Shown: positions 17,417 to 27,979, counted from the stretch's first letter. The stretch is DNA of 64,000 nucleotides from Mycolicibacterium elephantis DSM 44368 (GCF_004014805.1 NZ_ATDN01000034.1:124001-188000), one strand, 5' to 3'. Notes: generated by a model from the letters alone, not told the origin. Numbers and translations are program-made.

Positions 17417-18634
17417 ATGGAGAAGCCCGCCGACAGCCAGCAGATTCAATTCCTGGCTCGGCTGGGCTCGGCGATGGGGGCGGCGAACTACCCGGTCACC
17501 CTGATCCGGCGGATGCTGGAACGGTCATCCGCCGCCTACGGTGTGCCCAACGACTTCCTCGCCCTGCCCAACACCGTGCAGGTCGTCGGGCCGGCGACCG
17601 GCAGCGGCACGACGATGAAATCGGCTCATCTGGACACCGACCTGCGGTTCGATCAGACCTTTCCGTTGGCGCGGCTGGTGACGGCCACCATGCGCGGCCA
17701 GGTCGATCCGGTCGAGGGCAACGCTCAGCTGGACCGCGTCCTGGCCCTGCCGCCCCGGTACCCCGAGTGGGTGACCGTGCTCGGCTACGGCGTGTGGAGC
17801 GCGGGCCTCGGGCTGGTGCTGGAACCCACGCCGCTGAACCGGCTGGGCGCCACCGTGTTGGGGCTGATGGTGGGGCTGATCGCGGTTCTGGGGCGACGGG
17901 CGGGTGTCGCCGCCCAGCTGGTGCCGGTGGTCAGCGCCTTCGCGGTGGCCGCCGTCAGCATCGCGGTGGCCGAATACCTCGGCCTGGACCACATCGGGCT
18001 GCGCGCCCTGATCCCGCCGCTGGCGATGTTTTTGCCCGGTGCTGCCATCACACTGGCGGTCATCGAACTGACCTCACGCGACACGATCTCGGGATCCGGT
18101 CGTCTGGTCGGCGGGTTCATGCAGTTGGCTCAGCTGGTCTTCGGCATCCTGATCGCCGTCCAACTTCTCGGCGAGGACACCGCCAACCTCAGCTCCGTCG
18201 CGCTGAACAAGCTGGGGCCGTGGGCACCGTGGGCGGGGGTGGCGGTCTACGCCGTCGGCGTCATGCTGTTCCTCGGCCCGCCGAGGTGGTTCCTGCCGTG
18301 GCTGCTGGTCGTGTCCTACGCCGCGTACACCGCCCAATACCTCGGCGACCTGGTGCTTGGCAGCTACGCCAGCGGTTTCTGCGGCGGTCTGGTGCTGACC
18401 CTCAGCGCGTTGAGCCTGTCTCGGCGGCGGGCGGCACCGCCTGCCATCACGATGATCCTGCCCGGGTTCTGGCTGCTGGTGCCGGGCTCGATGGGCCTGA
18501 TCGGGATCGCCGAGTTGTTCGGCGCGGACGGTGACTCCGCGCTCGGCGTCACGTTCATCTCCATGTTCTCCGTGGCGATCGGCCTGCAGACCGGCTTCGT
18601 ACTGTGGCGGCTGATCCGGCGGCGTCACTTCTGA
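17417..18634 (+). CDS. Threonine/serine exporter (ThrE) family membrane protein
   Basis: 405 residues. The N-terminal 120 residues form the soluble ThrE domain (FLARLGSAMGAANYPVTLIRRMLE, ALPNTVQV, D-RFDQTFPLARL), and the rest is about ten membrane helices in two blocks, matching the fused ThrE/DUF1212-DUF3815 organisation known from Corynebacterium ThrE. The family exports Thr and Ser by proton motive force; the substrate here is inferred only. It begins 18 bp after the polA stop, so it may share its transcript. A hairpin follows. Confidence 0.8.
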   Translation: MEKPADSQQIQFLARLGSAMGAANYPVTLIRRMLERSSAAYGVPNDFLALPNTVQVVGPATGSGTTMKSAHLDTDLRFDQTFPLARLVTATMRGQVDPVEGNAQLDRVLALPPRYPEWVTVLGYGVWSAGLGLVLEPTPLNRLGATVLGLMVGLIAVLGRRAGVAAQLVPVVSAFAVAAVSIAVAEYLGLDHIGLRALIPPLAMFLPGAAITLAVIELTSRDTISGSGRLVGGFMQLAQLVFGILIAVQLLGEDTANLSSVALNKLGPWAPWAGVAVYAVGVMLFLGPPRWFLPWLLVVSYAAYTAQYLGDLVLGSYASGFCGGLVLTLSALSLSRRRAAPPAITMILPGFWLLVPGSMGLIGIAELFGADGDSALGVTFISMFSVAIGLQTGFVLWRLIRRRHF

Positions 18635-18660
18635 CCGGGTTTGTCCAGCGTGGAGTCAGT

Positions 18661-18683
18661 CGAGTACCCTCGACGGGTACTCG
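18661..18683 (+). terminator. Hairpin after the ThrE-family gene
   Basis: CGAGTACCC and GGGTACTCG form a perfect 9-bp stem with a 5-nt loop (TCGAC), 26 bp after the stop codon. Only a weak TTTT lies 9 bp further on, so it is a terminator without an adjacent U-tract, which is common in mycobacteria. The rpsA promoter must lie in the following 100 bp. Confidence 0.55.
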
Positions 18684-18785
18684 CGTGGGTTTTGCGCATT
18701 GGCTTACGGATGATCCATAGCGGGTATCACAAATAACTCGAAGTCCCAGTCCCTACGACCAAATCTGTCCGGAGCAACCCACCAC

Positions 18786-20231
18786 ATGCCAAGTCCCTCC
18801 GTCACCTCGCCCCAAGTAGCCGTCAACGACATCGGCTCGAGCGAGGACTTTCTCGCCGCCATCGACAAAACCATCAAATACTTCAACGATGGCGACATCG
18901 TCGAAGGGACGATCGTCAAGGTTGACCGTGACGAAGTCCTGCTCGACATCGGTTACAAGACCGAAGGCGTCATCCCTTCCCGCGAACTCTCCATCAAGCA
19001 CGACGTCGACCCCAACGAGGTCGTTTCCGTGGGTGATGAGGTCGAAGCCCTGGTCCTCACCAAGGAGGACAAGGAAGGCCGGCTGATCCTGTCCAAGAAG
19101 CGCGCCCAGTACGAGCGCGCCTGGGGCACCATCGAAGAGCTCAAGGAAAAGGACGAGGCCGTCAAGGGCACCGTCATCGAGGTCGTCAAGGGCGGCCTGA
19201 TCCTCGACATCGGCCTGCGCGGCTTCCTGCCCGCGTCGCTGGTCGAGATGCGCCGCGTCCGCGATCTGCAGCCGTACATCGGCAAGGAGATCGAGGCCAA
19301 GATCATCGAACTGGACAAGAACCGCAACAACGTGGTCTTGAGCCGCCGCGCCTGGCTGGAGCAGACGCAGTCCGAGGTGCGCAGCGAGTTCCTCAACCAG
19401 CTGCAGAAGGGCGCCATCCGCAAGGGCGTGGTCAGCAGCATCGTCAACTTCGGCGCGTTCGTCGACCTCGGCGGTGTCGACGGCCTGGTGCACGTCTCCG
19501 AGCTGTCCTGGAAGCACATCGACCATCCGTCCGAGGTGGTCCAGGTGGGCGACGAGGTCACCGTCGAGGTGCTCGACGTCGACATGGACCGCGAGCGGGT
19601 TTCGTTGTCGCTGAAGGCGACCCAGGAAGATCCCTGGCGCCACTTCGCCCGCACCCACGCGATCGGCCAGATCGTCCCCGGCAAGGTCACCAAGCTGGTG
19701 CCGTTCGGCGCGTTCGTCCGCGTCGAGGAGGGCATCGAGGGCCTGGTGCACATCTCCGAACTGTCCGAGCGCCACGTCGAGGTGCCGGACCAGGTGGTGC
19801 AGGTCGGCGACGACGCGATGGTCAAGGTCATCGACATCGACCTGGAGCGTCGCCGGATCTCGCTGTCGCTGAAGCAGGCCAACGAGGACTACCTCGAGGA
19901 GTTCGACCCGTCGAAGTACGGCATGGCCGACAGCTACGACGAGCAGGGCAACTACATCTTCCCCGAGGGCTTCGATCCCGAGACCAACGAATGGCTCGAG
20001 GGTTACGAGAAGCAGCGTGAGGAGTGGGAGGCCCGCTACGCCGAGGCCGAGCGCAGGCACAAGATGCACACCGCGCAGATGGAGAAGTTCGCGGCCGCCG
20101 AGGCGGAGGAGGCGGCCAAGCCGTCGACCGCGAACGGCACCTCGCGCGGCGACGACGCACCTGCCGGAGGCTCGCTGGCCAGCGACGAACAGCTCGCGGC
20201 GCTGCGGGAGAAGCTCGCCGGCTCCGCCTGA
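18786..20231 (+). CDS. rpsA: 30S ribosomal protein S1
   Basis: 481 residues, the same length as M. tuberculosis RpsA. Four S1 RNA-binding repeats lie at about 36-105, 123-190, 208-278 and 295-365 (GDIVEGTIVKVDRDEVLLDIGYKTEG; KGTVIEVVKGGLILDIGLRGFLP; KGVVSSIVNFGAFVDLGGVDGLV; PGKVTKLVPFGAFVRVEEGIEGL). A long acidic, Ala-rich C-terminal tail follows, the region once linked to pyrazinoic acid and trans-translation. It helps the ribosome recruit structured mRNAs. ATG 18786 is the start; coaE begins 9 bp after the stop, so the two are probably co-transcribed. Confidence 0.97.
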   Translation: MPSPSVTSPQVAVNDIGSSEDFLAAIDKTIKYFNDGDIVEGTIVKVDRDEVLLDIGYKTEGVIPSRELSIKHDVDPNEVVSVGDEVEALVLTKEDKEGRLILSKKRAQYERAWGTIEELKEKDEAVKGTVIEVVKGGLILDIGLRGFLPASLVEMRRVRDLQPYIGKEIEAKIIELDKNRNNVVLSRRAWLEQTQSEVRSEFLNQLQKGAIRKGVVSSIVNFGAFVDLGGVDGLVHVSELSWKHIDHPSEVVQVGDEVTVEVLDVDMDRERVSLSLKATQEDPWRHFARTHAIGQIVPGKVTKLVPFGAFVRVEEGIEGLVHISELSERHVEVPDQVVQVGDDAMVKVIDIDLERRRISLSLKQANEDYLEEFDPSKYGMADSYDEQGNYIFPEGFDPETNEWLEGYEKQREEWEARYAEAERRHKMHTAQMEKFAAAEAEEAAKPSTANGTSRGDDAPAGGSLASDEQLAALREKLAGSA

Positions 20232-20240
20232 CACGGCACG

Positions 20241-21401
20241 ATGCTGCGCATCGGTCTGACCGGCGGGATCGGCGCCGGCAAGTCGACGGTGTCCGCCGTG
20301 TTCAGCGAGTGCGGCGGCGTCATCGTCGACGGCGACGTCATCGCCAGGGAAGTGGTCGAACCCGGCACCGAGGGGCTCAAGCAACTCGTCGAGGCGTTCG
20401 GCGAGGACATCCTCCTGCCGCACGGCGCGTTGGATCGGCCTGCGCTGGCCGCCAAGGCGTTTCGGGACGACAAGAGCCGCGCGCTTCTGAACGAGATCGT
20501 GCACCCGCTCGTCGGAAAGCGGCGGGAGGAGATCATCGCCGCGGTGTCGGAGGACACCGTGGTGGTGGAGGACATCCCGCTGCTGGTGGAGACCGGGATG
20601 GCGCCGATGTTTCCGCTCGTCGTCGTGGTCACCGCCCCGGTGGAGACACGGGTGGCGCGGTTGATCAAGCGAGGCATGGACGAGGCGGACGCCCGTGCGC
20701 GCATCGCCGCACAAGCCACCGACGAACAACGCCGCGCGATCGCCGATGTGCTGCTTGACAACTCGGGTTCGCAGGGCGCACTCGTCGAGAAAGCCCGCGA
20801 CCTCTGGTACAACCGCGTGCTGCCCCTTGCGCACAACATCCGCGTGCGGGCATGCGCCAAGGCCGTCCACGAGCTCACGCCGTACCGTCCCTCATGGCCC
20901 GAAGATGCGGCACGAATCATCAAACGCATCGAAATGGCCGGCGGTGCAAAGGTTTTGCGTGTCGACCACATCGGCTCCACGGCGGTGCCGGGGATGGACG
21001 CGAAGGACGTCATCGACATCCAGGTCACCGTCGCCTCCCTCGAGGACGCCGATGCGCTCGAGGAGCCGCTGACCCAGGTGGGCTTTCCGCGCCGGGAGGA
21101 CATCACCGCCGATGTGGCGCACACCGATGATCCGCGGGTATGGCGCAAACGATTCCATTGCGCCGCCGATCCCGGCAGGCCCGCCAACATCCACATCCGC
21201 GTCGACGGCTGGCCCAACCAGCAGTTCGCCCTGCTGTTCACGGAGTGGCTCAGCGCCAATCCCGGTGTGCGCGAAGACTATCTGCGGGCCAAGCGGCATG
21301 CGGTGACGACCGCCGACTACGCGCAGGCCAAAGAGCCGTGGGTTCTCGACGCCTACCGGCGCGCCTGGGAGTGGGCCACCGCCACCGGGTGGCGCGCCTA
21401 G
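20241..21401 (+). CDS. coaE: Dephospho-CoA kinase fused to a GrpB/UPF0157 domain
   Basis: 386 residues. The N-terminal 200 residues are dephospho-CoA kinase, the last step of coenzyme A synthesis (P-loop GGIGAGKS at 8-15; VEDIPLLVETG; KRGMDEADARARIAAQ). The C-terminal half, from about residue 210, is a GrpB-like nucleotidyltransferase-fold domain (VLRVDHIGSTAVPGMDAKDVIDIQV, NIHIRVDGWPNQQFALLF). This fusion is typical of mycobacteria (Rv1631, 407 residues). In the tuberculosis protein the second domain has been reported to help folding; whether it is enzymatic is unknown. Confidence 0.95.
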   Translation: MLRIGLTGGIGAGKSTVSAVFSECGGVIVDGDVIAREVVEPGTEGLKQLVEAFGEDILLPHGALDRPALAAKAFRDDKSRALLNEIVHPLVGKRREEIIAAVSEDTVVVEDIPLLVETGMAPMFPLVVVVTAPVETRVARLIKRGMDEADARARIAAQATDEQRRAIADVLLDNSGSQGALVEKARDLWYNRVLPLAHNIRVRACAKAVHELTPYRPSWPEDAARIIKRIEMAGGAKVLRVDHIGSTAVPGMDAKDVIDIQVTVASLEDADALEEPLTQVGFPRREDITADVAHTDDPRVWRKRFHCAADPGRPANIHIRVDGWPNQQFALLFTEWLSANPGVREDYLRAKRHAVTTADYAQAKEPWVLDAYRRAWEWATATGWRA

Positions 21402-21405
21402 CCGG

Positions 21406-21960
21406 TCAGGTCGCCGGCGGCGGATCGACCGGCGGGGGACCGTCCTCGGCAGTTGGCGGCGCGTGCGGGTCCAGGGGCAGTGCGTTCGGCACCCCGTCCA
21501 CCGGCGCCTCGCACACGAGCGCGCCGTAGTCGGGATCGTCGCGCTGGGGCAGCACGGTCGGCCCGATGAAGTCGTCGGCCTGGGCGGCGAGCTGGTCGTC
21601 GATCAGGATCTCGCAATGCAAATTCGCCGAGTACGGCCATTCGATCGCGACGCGCATCCTGGCGCTGCTCGACTCGGGCAGGACGGTGTTCACCTCGAAG
21701 ACCCGCCCCGGCACCATGGTCGGGTCGGCGGACTGGATCTGGTTGCCCTGCGCGGTGTAGGTGATCGTCGCACCGCGGGACACCCCGTCGATGCGGGCGC
21801 GGTAGACGATGTTGTGCAGCACCTCGGCCTCGGCGGGCTGGTCCTCGGTCTGCGTGTCGGCCGTCGGGTCAGCCAGCGCGGGTGCCGGTGTCAACAGCGG
21901 GCCGGACACCACCGCCGCCACCGCTCCGACCGCAAGCCAGGTGCGTTCGGTGGGGCTCAT
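21406..21960 (-). CDS. Secreted mycobacterial protein with MmpS-like fold
   Basis: 184 residues from the ATG at 21960. The signal peptide (TWLAVGAVAAVVSGPLLTPAPALADP) ends in an ALA-D signal-peptidase site. The mature part has a beta-sandwich pattern with two Cys (LHCEILID, ALVCEAP) and the layout VVYRARIDG..ITYT..W..C-I-ID..C reminiscent of MmpS proteins, and ends in a Pro-rich tail. Upstream in-frame codons to 22026 exist, but the signal peptide favours 21960. It is convergent with coaE (4-bp gap). Function unknown. Confidence 0.6.
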   Translation of the reverse strand: MSPTERTWLAVGAVAAVVSGPLLTPAPALADPTADTQTEDQPAEAEVLHNIVYRARIDGVSRGATITYTAQGNQIQSADPTMVPGRVFEVNTVLPESSSARMRVAIEWPYSANLHCEILIDDQLAAQADDFIGPTVLPQRDDPDYGALVCEAPVDGVPNALPLDPHAPPTAEDGPPPVDPPPAT

Positions 21961-22042
21961 GTGACCTGAGGCTACATCCCACCCCCGGGCGCGGCCATGC
22001 CGTGTCGTGTTCGCCATCACGATCAAGATCGTCCCAAACGGC

Positions 22043-22483
22043 TCATCCGTTACGCCAGGTGAGGGTCATGCCGTGACCGGCGAGCCACCGGCCGAGGTCG
22101 TATCCGTTCCTGGCCAGCCCGTCGACTGCCGACACGGCCGTCTGCACCGCCTGCTCCGCGGTCTCAGGGGTCAACAGCCCGTGGCGGACCGCGGTCAGCA
22201 GCTCGTCGACGTCGCAGAGTTCGACCCCGCGGCCGGTGCGCAGCACGAGGTCCAGATAGTGGTCTTCGGCCTGCCATGCTGTCGGGCCCGGGCTGATCTG
22301 CCCGACATCGAGGTAGAAGTCCTGGTCACGATCATGGCCGGGGTTGAAGTGGAACACCGTGGCCCGCAGCCCCAGCGACGGAAGCAGCCAAGACTCCAGG
22401 TAGTGGAACTGGGTGCGGCCGGGGGTGGGCCTGGCCATGTAGAGACCCCATGGCTTGACGGTGTAGACGTCGACCGCCCGCAC
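22043..22483 (-). CDS. DUF402 family protein (Rv1632c homologue), start uncertain
   Basis: At least 146 residues of the DUF402 fold: GLYMARPTPGRTQFHYLESWLLPSLGLRATVFHF and DFYLDVGQISPG..AWQAEDHYLDLVL. DUF402 proteins are metal-dependent nucleoside di/triphosphate phosphohydrolases in some bacteria; activity here is inferred. The first canonical start is GTG 22483, yet 25 more in-frame codons upstream (from 22558) read HAPKHETFDLVARTNTDPKG, which looks like genuine conserved N-terminus, and no ATG, GTG or TTG is found there before the TAG. The true start may be non-canonical, or the gene is slightly damaged. Confidence 0.72.
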   Translation of the reverse strand: MRAVDVYTVKPWGLYMARPTPGRTQFHYLESWLLPSLGLRATVFHFNPGHDRDQDFYLDVGQISPGPTAWQAEDHYLDLVLRTGRGVELCDVDELLTAVRHGLLTPETAEQAVQTAVSAVDGLARNGYDLGRWLAGHGMTLTWRNG

Positions 22484-22630
22484 GATGCCTTTCGGGTCGG
22501 TATTGGTGCGGGCGACCAGATCGAACGTCTCGTGTTTGGGAGCGTGGATGGGGTCAGCCTACTGTGGCGTCGCGGCCGCGTGAGCCGCCGGAACAGAATC
22601 TGTCGGTGGCGGGTTCTACCCTGGTGAATT

Positions 22631-24793
<2,163 letters not shown>

Positions 24794-24837
24794 CCCGTCC
24801 GCGCGGCGGGCGATCAGGTGACGCAAGTCCCTCGGGC

Positions 24838-24857
24838 GGTCGACCTTCGGCCCTGTG
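24838..24857 (+). promoter_or_regulatory. DosR/DevR-like box upstream of the small membrane protein
   Basis: The 20-bp site is centred on GACCTTCGGCCC and resembles DosR boxes of fast-growing mycobacteria. It lies about 50 bp before the start of the next gene. TGACGCAAGT is found about 15 bp further upstream; the same arrangement recurs before the hibernation factor gene at 25391. DosR responds to hypoxia and NO. Confidence 0.65.
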
Positions 24858-24907
24858 CCCGGGATGCGGCGCGGTGATCGGATGGACGCATCCGAAGGGA
24901 GGAATCG

Positions 24908-25369
24908 ATGACTGTCATGTCTCAACGGCGCACCCGGGCATTCGCCCGCGTGTTGGGACCGTTTCTCACCATAGCCGCCATCACGGTGGTGGTCCGCGCC
25001 AACGACATGCCCGCGCTCCTGTCGGAGTTCACCGGCAGCGCGGTCTGGCCCTGGATAACCGGTGCCTTCGGCTTGCTCGGCGGCCTCACCATCCTGGCCT
25101 TCCACCAGTTCTGGCGAGAGCCCGCCGCGATCATCGTCTCGGTGCTGGGGTGGTTACTGACGGCAGAGGCGATTTTGCTGATGGCGTTTCCGGGTGTGTT
25201 CGCCGACCTCGGCGATCAGATGATCGGTGCGGTCGGAGTCTGGCGGTTCGTCTACGCGGTGCTGGGTCTGATCGGGCTCTACCTCGCCTACGCGGGCTGG
25301 CGGCCCACGTCCGCGGGGCAAACGGACACTGCGGTGGAGTCCGGCGGTGAGATGCCGCGTGCCGCCTGA
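24908..25369 (+). CDS. Small four-helix membrane protein, probably DosR-controlled
   Basis: 153 residues, with four hydrophobic helices at about 16-32, 45-66, 76-98 and 107-128 and a polar C-terminal tail. No known domain is recognised. ATG 24908 is preceded by GGGAGGA. The interest lies in context: its DosR-like box is almost a copy of the one before the next gene, the ribosome hibernation factor, so the protein is predicted to be made in hypoxic dormancy. It may act in membrane energetics, but nothing in the sequence proves that. Confidence 0.7.
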   Translation: MTVMSQRRTRAFARVLGPFLTIAAITVVVRANDMPALLSEFTGSAVWPWITGAFGLLGGLTILAFHQFWREPAAIIVSVLGWLLTAEAILLMAFPGVFADLGDQMIGAVGVWRFVYAVLGLIGLYLAYAGWRPTSAGQTDTAVESGGEMPRAA

Positions 25370-25390
25370 TGTGTGACGCAGGTTGTGCGG

Positions 25391-25412
25391 TCGGGTGACC
25401 TTCGGCCCTCGC
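25391..25412 (+). promoter_or_regulatory. DosR/DevR-like box upstream of the hibernation factor gene
   Basis: GTGACCTTCGGCCCTCGCGC repeats the core of the box at 24838 and is again preceded by TGACGCA (25374-25380). It lies about 35 bp before the start codon, in the right place to activate transcription. Confidence 0.68.
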
Positions 25413-25443
25413 GCCGGGGCGCCCGGTCGCGTAGAACGAAGGC

Positions 25444-26229
25444 ATGAGCGAATCAACCGATACCACGCGGGGCTTCGATGTCGAGGTGACGATCCGCGGT
25501 CAACTGCCCGGGGCCGCCGACTACGCGAAAGAGAAGATCTCGACCTTGGATCGGTATGCGCACCGGCCCATCAAGCACGCACACGTCAAACTCACCAAGC
25601 ACGGCAACCCGGCCCAGGAGCACCCGGTGATCGCGCAGGCGAACCTCGACGTGGACGGCAGGCTGATCCGGGCCCAGGCGCAGGGCGACACCGCGCGCGA
25701 GGCGATTGACCGGCTCGACGATCGCCTGCGCCGTCGGCTGCGGCAAGCCGCCGAGATCTGGGAGGACCGACGCAACAACCAGCAGACGAGTGTCGCCCAG
25801 AACAACCTCGCCGAGCGGCCGCCCTATGTGGAGATTCCACCGGAGGAGCGCAAGATCATCCGGCGCAAGTCCTACACGCTCGCGGCCTGCACCGTCGACG
25901 AGGCGGCCACGGAAATGGAGCTGCTCGACTACGACTTTCACCTGTTCACCGAGAAGGGCACCGGGATGGCCAGCGTCATCTACCGCGACGGCGACGGCTA
26001 CCGCGTCGCGCAGGTCGCCCCGGTACCCGCGGAGAAGCTGGCGCCCTTCGAGCGGCCGGTGACACTCAGCTCGACGCCGCCGCCATGCATCACCGTCGAA
26101 CAGGCCACCGAGCGGCTCGGCCTGCTGGGGCTGCCGTTTCTGTTCTTCATCGACGCCGCCCAGGGCCGCGCGGGCGTGCTGTATCGCCGCTACGACGGCC
26201 ACTACGGGGTGATCGCCCCCGCCGGCTGA
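25444..26229 (+). CDS. Long ribosome hibernation promoting factor, dormancy type (RafH-like)
   Basis: 261 residues. The N-terminal domain (about 8-105) is the S30AE/HPF fold (FDVEVTIRGQLPGAADYAKEKISTL, AREAIDRLDDRLRRRLRQ) that binds the 30S decoding centre. Two related C-terminal modules follow: about 135-195 (RRKSYTLAACTVDEAATEMELLDYDFHLF) and 205-260 (ITVEQATERLGLLGLPFLFFI), an arrangement matching the hypoxia-induced RafH of M. smegmatis (MSMEG_3935, 258 residues). It should stabilise idle 70S ribosomes in non-growing cells. The DosR-like box upstream fits hypoxic control. Confidence 0.88.
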   Translation: MSESTDTTRGFDVEVTIRGQLPGAADYAKEKISTLDRYAHRPIKHAHVKLTKHGNPAQEHPVIAQANLDVDGRLIRAQAQGDTAREAIDRLDDRLRRRLRQAAEIWEDRRNNQQTSVAQNNLAERPPYVEIPPEERKIIRRKSYTLAACTVDEAATEMELLDYDFHLFTEKGTGMASVIYRDGDGYRVAQVAPVPAEKLAPFERPVTLSSTPPPCITVEQATERLGLLGLPFLFFIDAAQGRAGVLYRRYDGHYGVIAPAG

Positions 26230-26256
26230 CCGCTCCACAGGCCCCGAAGCGAGGAG

Positions 26257-26287
26257 TTGACCTCAACTTGAGTTGAGCTCGTAACGT
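26257..26287 (+). promoter_or_regulatory. MerR-type promoter of the MFS efflux gene
   Basis: -35 TTGACC (26257-26262) and -10 TAACGT (26282-26287) are separated by 19 bp, and a perfect inverted repeat CTCAACT-TG-AGTTGAG (26262-26277) fills the spacer. An overlong spacer with a central dyad is the hallmark of MerR-regulated promoters. The -10 ends 6 bp before the GTG start codon, implying a leaderless mRNA. Confidence 0.6.
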
Positions 26288-26293
26288 GACCAC

Positions 26294-27727
26294 GTGACCG
26301 ACGAAGCGCCGACCACTGCGGGCAGTTGGCGTGCATTGCTGGGCCAGGGCAACCTCGGCGCCTCGACCGTGCTCGCAGGCGGCGTCGCGTTGTATGCGAC
26401 CAACGAGTTCCTGACCATCAGCCTGATGCCCAGCGCCGTCGCCGAGATCGGCGGGCACCGGTTGTACGCCTGGGTGACCACGGTGTATCTGGTGGCGTCG
26501 GTGGTGGCCGCCACCACCGTGCATTCGACCCTGTTGCGGTTCGGCCCGCAGCGGTCGTATCTGTTCGCGCTCACCGTGTTCGGCGGGGGCAGCGTGGCGT
26601 GCGCCGTCGCGCCGACGATGGAGGCCCTGCTCGTGGGGCGCACGGTGCAGGGTTTCGCCGGTGGCCTGCTCGCGGGTCTGGGCTACGCCGTCATCAACAC
26701 CGTGCTGCCATACACGCTGTGGACCAAGGCGTCGGCGCTGGTGTCGGCGATGTGGGGGGTCGGCACCCTGCTCGGCCCGGCCGCCGGCGGGCTGTTTGCT
26801 CAATTCGGTTCGTGGCGTTGGGCGTTCGGTGTACTGGCAATCCTCACCGCCGCGATGGCGCTGCTGGTTCCCGTCGCGTTGCCGGTGCGCAACGACGCCG
26901 CCGACGAGGTCAACACGACGCCCGTTCCGGTGTGGTCGCTGGTGCTGCTCGGCCTTGCCGCGCTGGCGGTGAGTGTCGCCGGCGTGCTCCGCGACGTGCG
27001 GGCCACCACCGGGTTGCTGGTTCTCGCCGGCGCCCTCGTCGCGGCGTTCCTCTACGTCGACCGGCGGCGCGCCGCCGCGGTGCTGCCGCCGAGCGTCTTC
27101 CGCTCCGGGCCGCTGAAGTGGATCTACCTGACGCTCGGTGTCCTGATGGCCGCGACGATGGCCGACATGTACGTGCCGCTGTTCGGTCAGCGGCTAGCGC
27201 ACCTGACCCCGGTCGCGGCCGGGTTTCTCGGGGCCGGCCTGGCGATCGGCTGGACCGCGAGCGAGATCGGCAGCGCCTCGCTGCGCACCGACCGCACCAT
27301 CCGACGCACGGTGGCGATCGCGCCGCTGGTGATGGCCACCGGCCTGGCCCTGACCGCGGTGACGATGTCCGACGACGCGTCGGCCGGCCGCGTCGCGATG
27401 TGGGCGGTCGCGCTGTTCGTCACCGGGGCGGGGGTGGGCATGGCCTGGCCGCACCTGTCGGCGTGGGCGATGAGCCGTGTGGACGATCCGGCGGAGGGCC
27501 CGGCTGCGGCGGCTGCGATCAACACCGTCCAGCTGATCAGCGGGGCACTGGGCGCCGGGCTGGCCGGCGTGGTGGTCAACCTGACCGAGACCGGCGACGC
27601 GACACCGGCGCGCTGGCTGTTCGCGGCGTTTGCCGCGCTGGCGGCGTGCGGTGTCGTCGCGTCCGTGCGCAGCGGCCGACAACCGGGAGCACGCCTGTCC
27701 CCGCGAAATAGCATTCCGGGTTGCTAG
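26294..27727 (+). CDS. MFS drug efflux transporter (Rv1634 homologue)
   Basis: 477 residues, with 14 predicted membrane helices (DHA2-like). The first helices hold LYATNEFLTISLMPSAVAEIGG and YAWVTTVYLVASVVAATTVHSTL; the antiporter motif C-like segment is SAMWGVGTLLGPAAGGLFAQFGSWRWAFG. Rv1634 has been linked to fluoroquinolone efflux. The GTG at 26294 lies 6 bp from the -10, so translation is probably leaderless. The MerR-type dyad suggests induction by a small molecule. The last seven codons and the stop lie in one arm of a 19-bp perfect inverted repeat. Confidence 0.88.
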   Translation: MTDEAPTTAGSWRALLGQGNLGASTVLAGGVALYATNEFLTISLMPSAVAEIGGHRLYAWVTTVYLVASVVAATTVHSTLLRFGPQRSYLFALTVFGGGSVACAVAPTMEALLVGRTVQGFAGGLLAGLGYAVINTVLPYTLWTKASALVSAMWGVGTLLGPAAGGLFAQFGSWRWAFGVLAILTAAMALLVPVALPVRNDAADEVNTTPVPVWSLVLLGLAALAVSVAGVLRDVRATTGLLVLAGALVAAFLYVDRRRAAAVLPPSVFRSGPLKWIYLTLGVLMAATMADMYVPLFGQRLAHLTPVAAGFLGAGLAIGWTASEIGSASLRTDRTIRRTVAIAPLVMATGLALTAVTMSDDASAGRVAMWAVALFVTGAGVGMAWPHLSAWAMSRVDDPAEGPAAAAAINTVQLISGALGAGLAGVVVNLTETGDATPARWLFAAFAALAACGVVASVRSGRQPGARLSPRNSIPGC

Positions 27728-27762
27728 CCAGCCGATTTCACCGCCCGGAATGCTATTTCGCG
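27702..27762. repeat. Perfect 19-bp inverted repeat across the efflux gene stop
   Basis: The arms at 27702-27720 and 27744-27762 are perfectly complementary over 19 bp with a 23-nt loop; each contains AAATAGCATTCCGGG or its complement. The left arm encodes the last residues of the efflux pump. It can fold into a very stable RNA hairpin (terminator or stabiliser) but lacks a U-tract; it may be a dispersed palindromic repeat. The remaining 217 bp to the next gene hold nothing recognisable. Confidence 0.75.
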
Positions 27763-27979
27763 AACGATGGGCGACCCACGCATTCCCGCTCGCAAACTGC
27801 GCGATACGAATTGCCCTGCAGCACAGCGCTGTTCAGCACATGTCCGGGCGTGGGTGGGCGGCTTTGCTGATCGTTCTCCGCGACACGTCGGCGGGAAACC
27901 GCGTCGCGACGACGGACCGACGGCGTTACGATTGATCCGGGTCGGAAAGTGAATTTGACGCAGCAGTAAGGGATTTATC

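Noticed and set aside
14630-17449. Long open frame of over 900 codons opposite polA
   Set aside because: Antisense shadow caused by GC-rich third positions; composition is Gly/Arg/His/Leu-rich without domains, while polA on the other strand has every expected motif.
22484-22630. LexA/SOS box upstream of uvrB
   Set aside because: A TCGAAC half occurs, but the second half and spacing do not match the mycobacterial SOS consensus.
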